DNA of 7,313 nt. It comes from Halovenus sp. Its GTDB lineage: Archaea; Halobacteriota; Halobacteria; Halobacteriales; Haloarculaceae. Positions 6,458 through 7,313 of this stretch are shown in pieces. Location of the stretch: positions 1 to 7,313 of the forward strand of contig PUMG01000078.1 of NCBI GenBank assembly GCA_003551265.1, read 5' to 3'. The stretch's first letter is position 1. Each line of letters starts with the position of its first letter. The position numbers and the translations under genes were made by a program. The notes beneath the pieces were generated by a model that saw only the letters and a list, made by a program, of their open reading frames with translations, was not told where the DNA came from and ran no database searches.

Positions 6458-7165
6458 TCACGGCAGACTTCTGTGTCCATCTAGCAGTGCGTCGAGTTCG
6501 ATGTCGGTGACTGCAAGCGAGAATCCATCGATGCGTGCGAGGTCCGTGGCGTACTCCCAGACGTCATCGGTTTCGATGCCGTGGAGAACGACAGCGTGGG
6601 GGGTCGGTTTGACCACCCGGAGGGCGACCAGTGGCGACTCACCGCGCGTCACGTTCGTGAACACCAGCGCCCGGTTCGTGCTCTCGCCGTAGAGGTTGTA
6701 GAACTCGTCGCTGGAGAGGCGGCGAATCGCCTCGATGCTGTCGATGACGGTGTGTCCTGCCAGCGTGTCGCGGTTACCCCGAACGAGTTCGGTCGCCTCG
6801 ATTGTCTCGTAGTACCGGTCGAGTGGGATGTTCGTCGGATACTCCCGCAGGTCGAGGACAACCTCGCTGTCGAAGCCCGCAGAGAGTACGCGGGTGTATT
6901 GGCGGATGTGCTGTCCTCCGCGCTCTTCGTCGATGTCCAGCAGCGCCGTCACCGAGCGCTGCACGACGCCGATACCAGGATTCCCGCGTCGCCCGCTCTC
7001 GTAATCGGAGACCACTGAAGGAGAGACATCGAGCGCAGCGGCCAGGTCCGTCTGTGCAATCTCGAAGTCCGTCCGCCACTTCTTGAGCGTCGCTCCGGGG
7101 TCGTCGCTGAGTGTTACCTCGCCCGCTATCTTCTCTGCGAGTTCTGTGCGTGCCCCGCGACTCAT
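6458..7165 (-). CDS. Cro/C1-type helix-turn-helix regulator with archaeal C-terminal domain (COG1709-like)
   Basis: This 235-residue protein carries a single xre-type HTH at about residues 26-60: TLKKWR, then QTDLAAALDVS (38-48) and the recognition helix PSVVSDYESGRR (49-60). The remainder (about 80-235) is a mixed alpha/beta domain with a VLDLREYPTNIPLDRYYETIEATELVRG segment and a short ATDLARIDGFSLAVTDI segment near the end; I see no catalytic motif. The layout resembles the archaeal predicted regulators of COG1709, which is a recollection rather than a search result. I chose the ATG at 7165 (MSRGART). The frame continues to a GTG at 7189, but that codon lies inside the IS-type hairpin. The gene is convergent with serA, ending 57 bp from it, so adjacency gives little clue to its target. 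Its upstream region may have been replaced by an insertion element. Confidence 0.85.
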   Translation of the reverse strand: MSRGARTELAEKIAGEVTLSDDPGATLKKWRTDFEIAQTDLAAALDVSPSVVSDYESGRRGNPGIGVVQRSVTALLDIDEERGGQHIRQYTRVLSAGFDSEVVLDLREYPTNIPLDRYYETIEATELVRGNRDTLAGHTVIDSIEAIRRLSSDEFYNLYGESTNRALVFTNVTRGESPLVALRVVKPTPHAVVLHGIETDDVWEYATDLARIDGFSLAVTDIELDALLDGHRSLP

Positions 7166-7172
7166 AGATACG

Positions 7173-7204
<32 letters not shown>

Positions 7205-7272
7205 AGGAAGCGAGTTCGAGTGGCTATACTACCGCCGTCTGTAGCCGGGCCGACTCCCTGAACTACATTAAC

Positions 7273-7281
7273 CTTTATAAG
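7273..7281 (+). promoter_or_regulatory. TATA box for the plus-strand gene at the right edge
   Basis: CTTTATAAG is the strongest TATA match in the window. Its centre (about 7277) is 27 nt before the ATG at 7304, the leaderless spacing shown by other genes here, and only 6-22 nt before the ATGs at 7283, 7296 and 7299. That spacing favours 7304 as the start. Confidence 0.6.
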
Positions 7282-7303
7282 CATGGTTGTTGTACATGAT
7301 GTA

Positions 7304-7313
7304 TGGAGGTCAG
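7304..7313 (+). CDS. Start of a plus-strand gene cut by the right edge, possibly tnpB
   Basis: Only three complete codons are visible from the ATG at 7304 (Met-Glu-Val) plus one base. Starts at 7296 or 7299 would read MMYGGQ or MYGGQ in another frame. The 7304 start is chosen on TATA spacing. MEV followed by Arg/Ser would fit the N-termini of some haloarchaeal TnpB-type (IS1341-group) proteins, but three residues cannot identify a family; the call leans on the adjacent IS-type hairpin. Confidence 0.35.

Overview
The window looks like a haloarchaeal chromosome. It has high GC, very acidic proteins, an archaeal-type prolyl-tRNA synthetase and a haloarchaeal-style cold-shock protein. TATA-like elements sit about 25-30 nt upstream of several start codons, as expected for leaderless or nearly leaderless transcripts. 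No Shine-Dalgarno sites are needed to explain the starts.

Layout, left to right. (1) Minus strand, cut by the left edge: a secreted lipoprotein with an Asp-rich tandem-repeat linker and a ComEC-like metallo-beta-lactamase domain. (2) Minus strand: a winged-helix regulator, apparently of the COG1497 kind, with a terminator-like hairpin plus T-run behind it. (3) Minus strand, 71 bp upstream of the regulator: a GTG-started PLP-dependent cysteine synthase with its own promoter. (4) A 228-bp spacer (2736-2963) holding a candidate terminator hairpin and a symmetric array of four AGAGATT/AATCTCT motifs. (5) Minus strand: a 64-residue cold-shock protein. (6) Minus strand: prolyl-tRNA synthetase. (7) A 98-bp divergent promoter region. 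(8) Plus strand: D-3-phosphoglycerate dehydrogenase (serA), first step of serine synthesis. (9) Minus strand, convergent with serA: a Cro/C1-type HTH regulator. (10) Right edge: a hairpin of the kind seen at haloarchaeal IS200/IS605 ends, then a TATA box and the first codons of a plus-strand gene, possibly tnpB.

The genes share a loose theme of amino-acid supply and translation: serine synthesis, cysteine synthesis from an activated serine, and prolyl-tRNA charging. SerA feeds the serine pool that cysteine synthase draws on. The enzymes linking them (serC, serB, cysE) are not in the window, and serA is on the opposite strand from cysteine synthase, so they are not one operon.

Most of the window is ordinary core genome and I see no convincing new multi-gene system. 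The points most worth checking are the symmetric motif array upstream of cysteine synthase, the IS-type hairpin at the promoter position of the HTH regulator, and the repeat-built acidic linker of the lipoprotein. No tRNA, rRNA or CRISPR array was seen.
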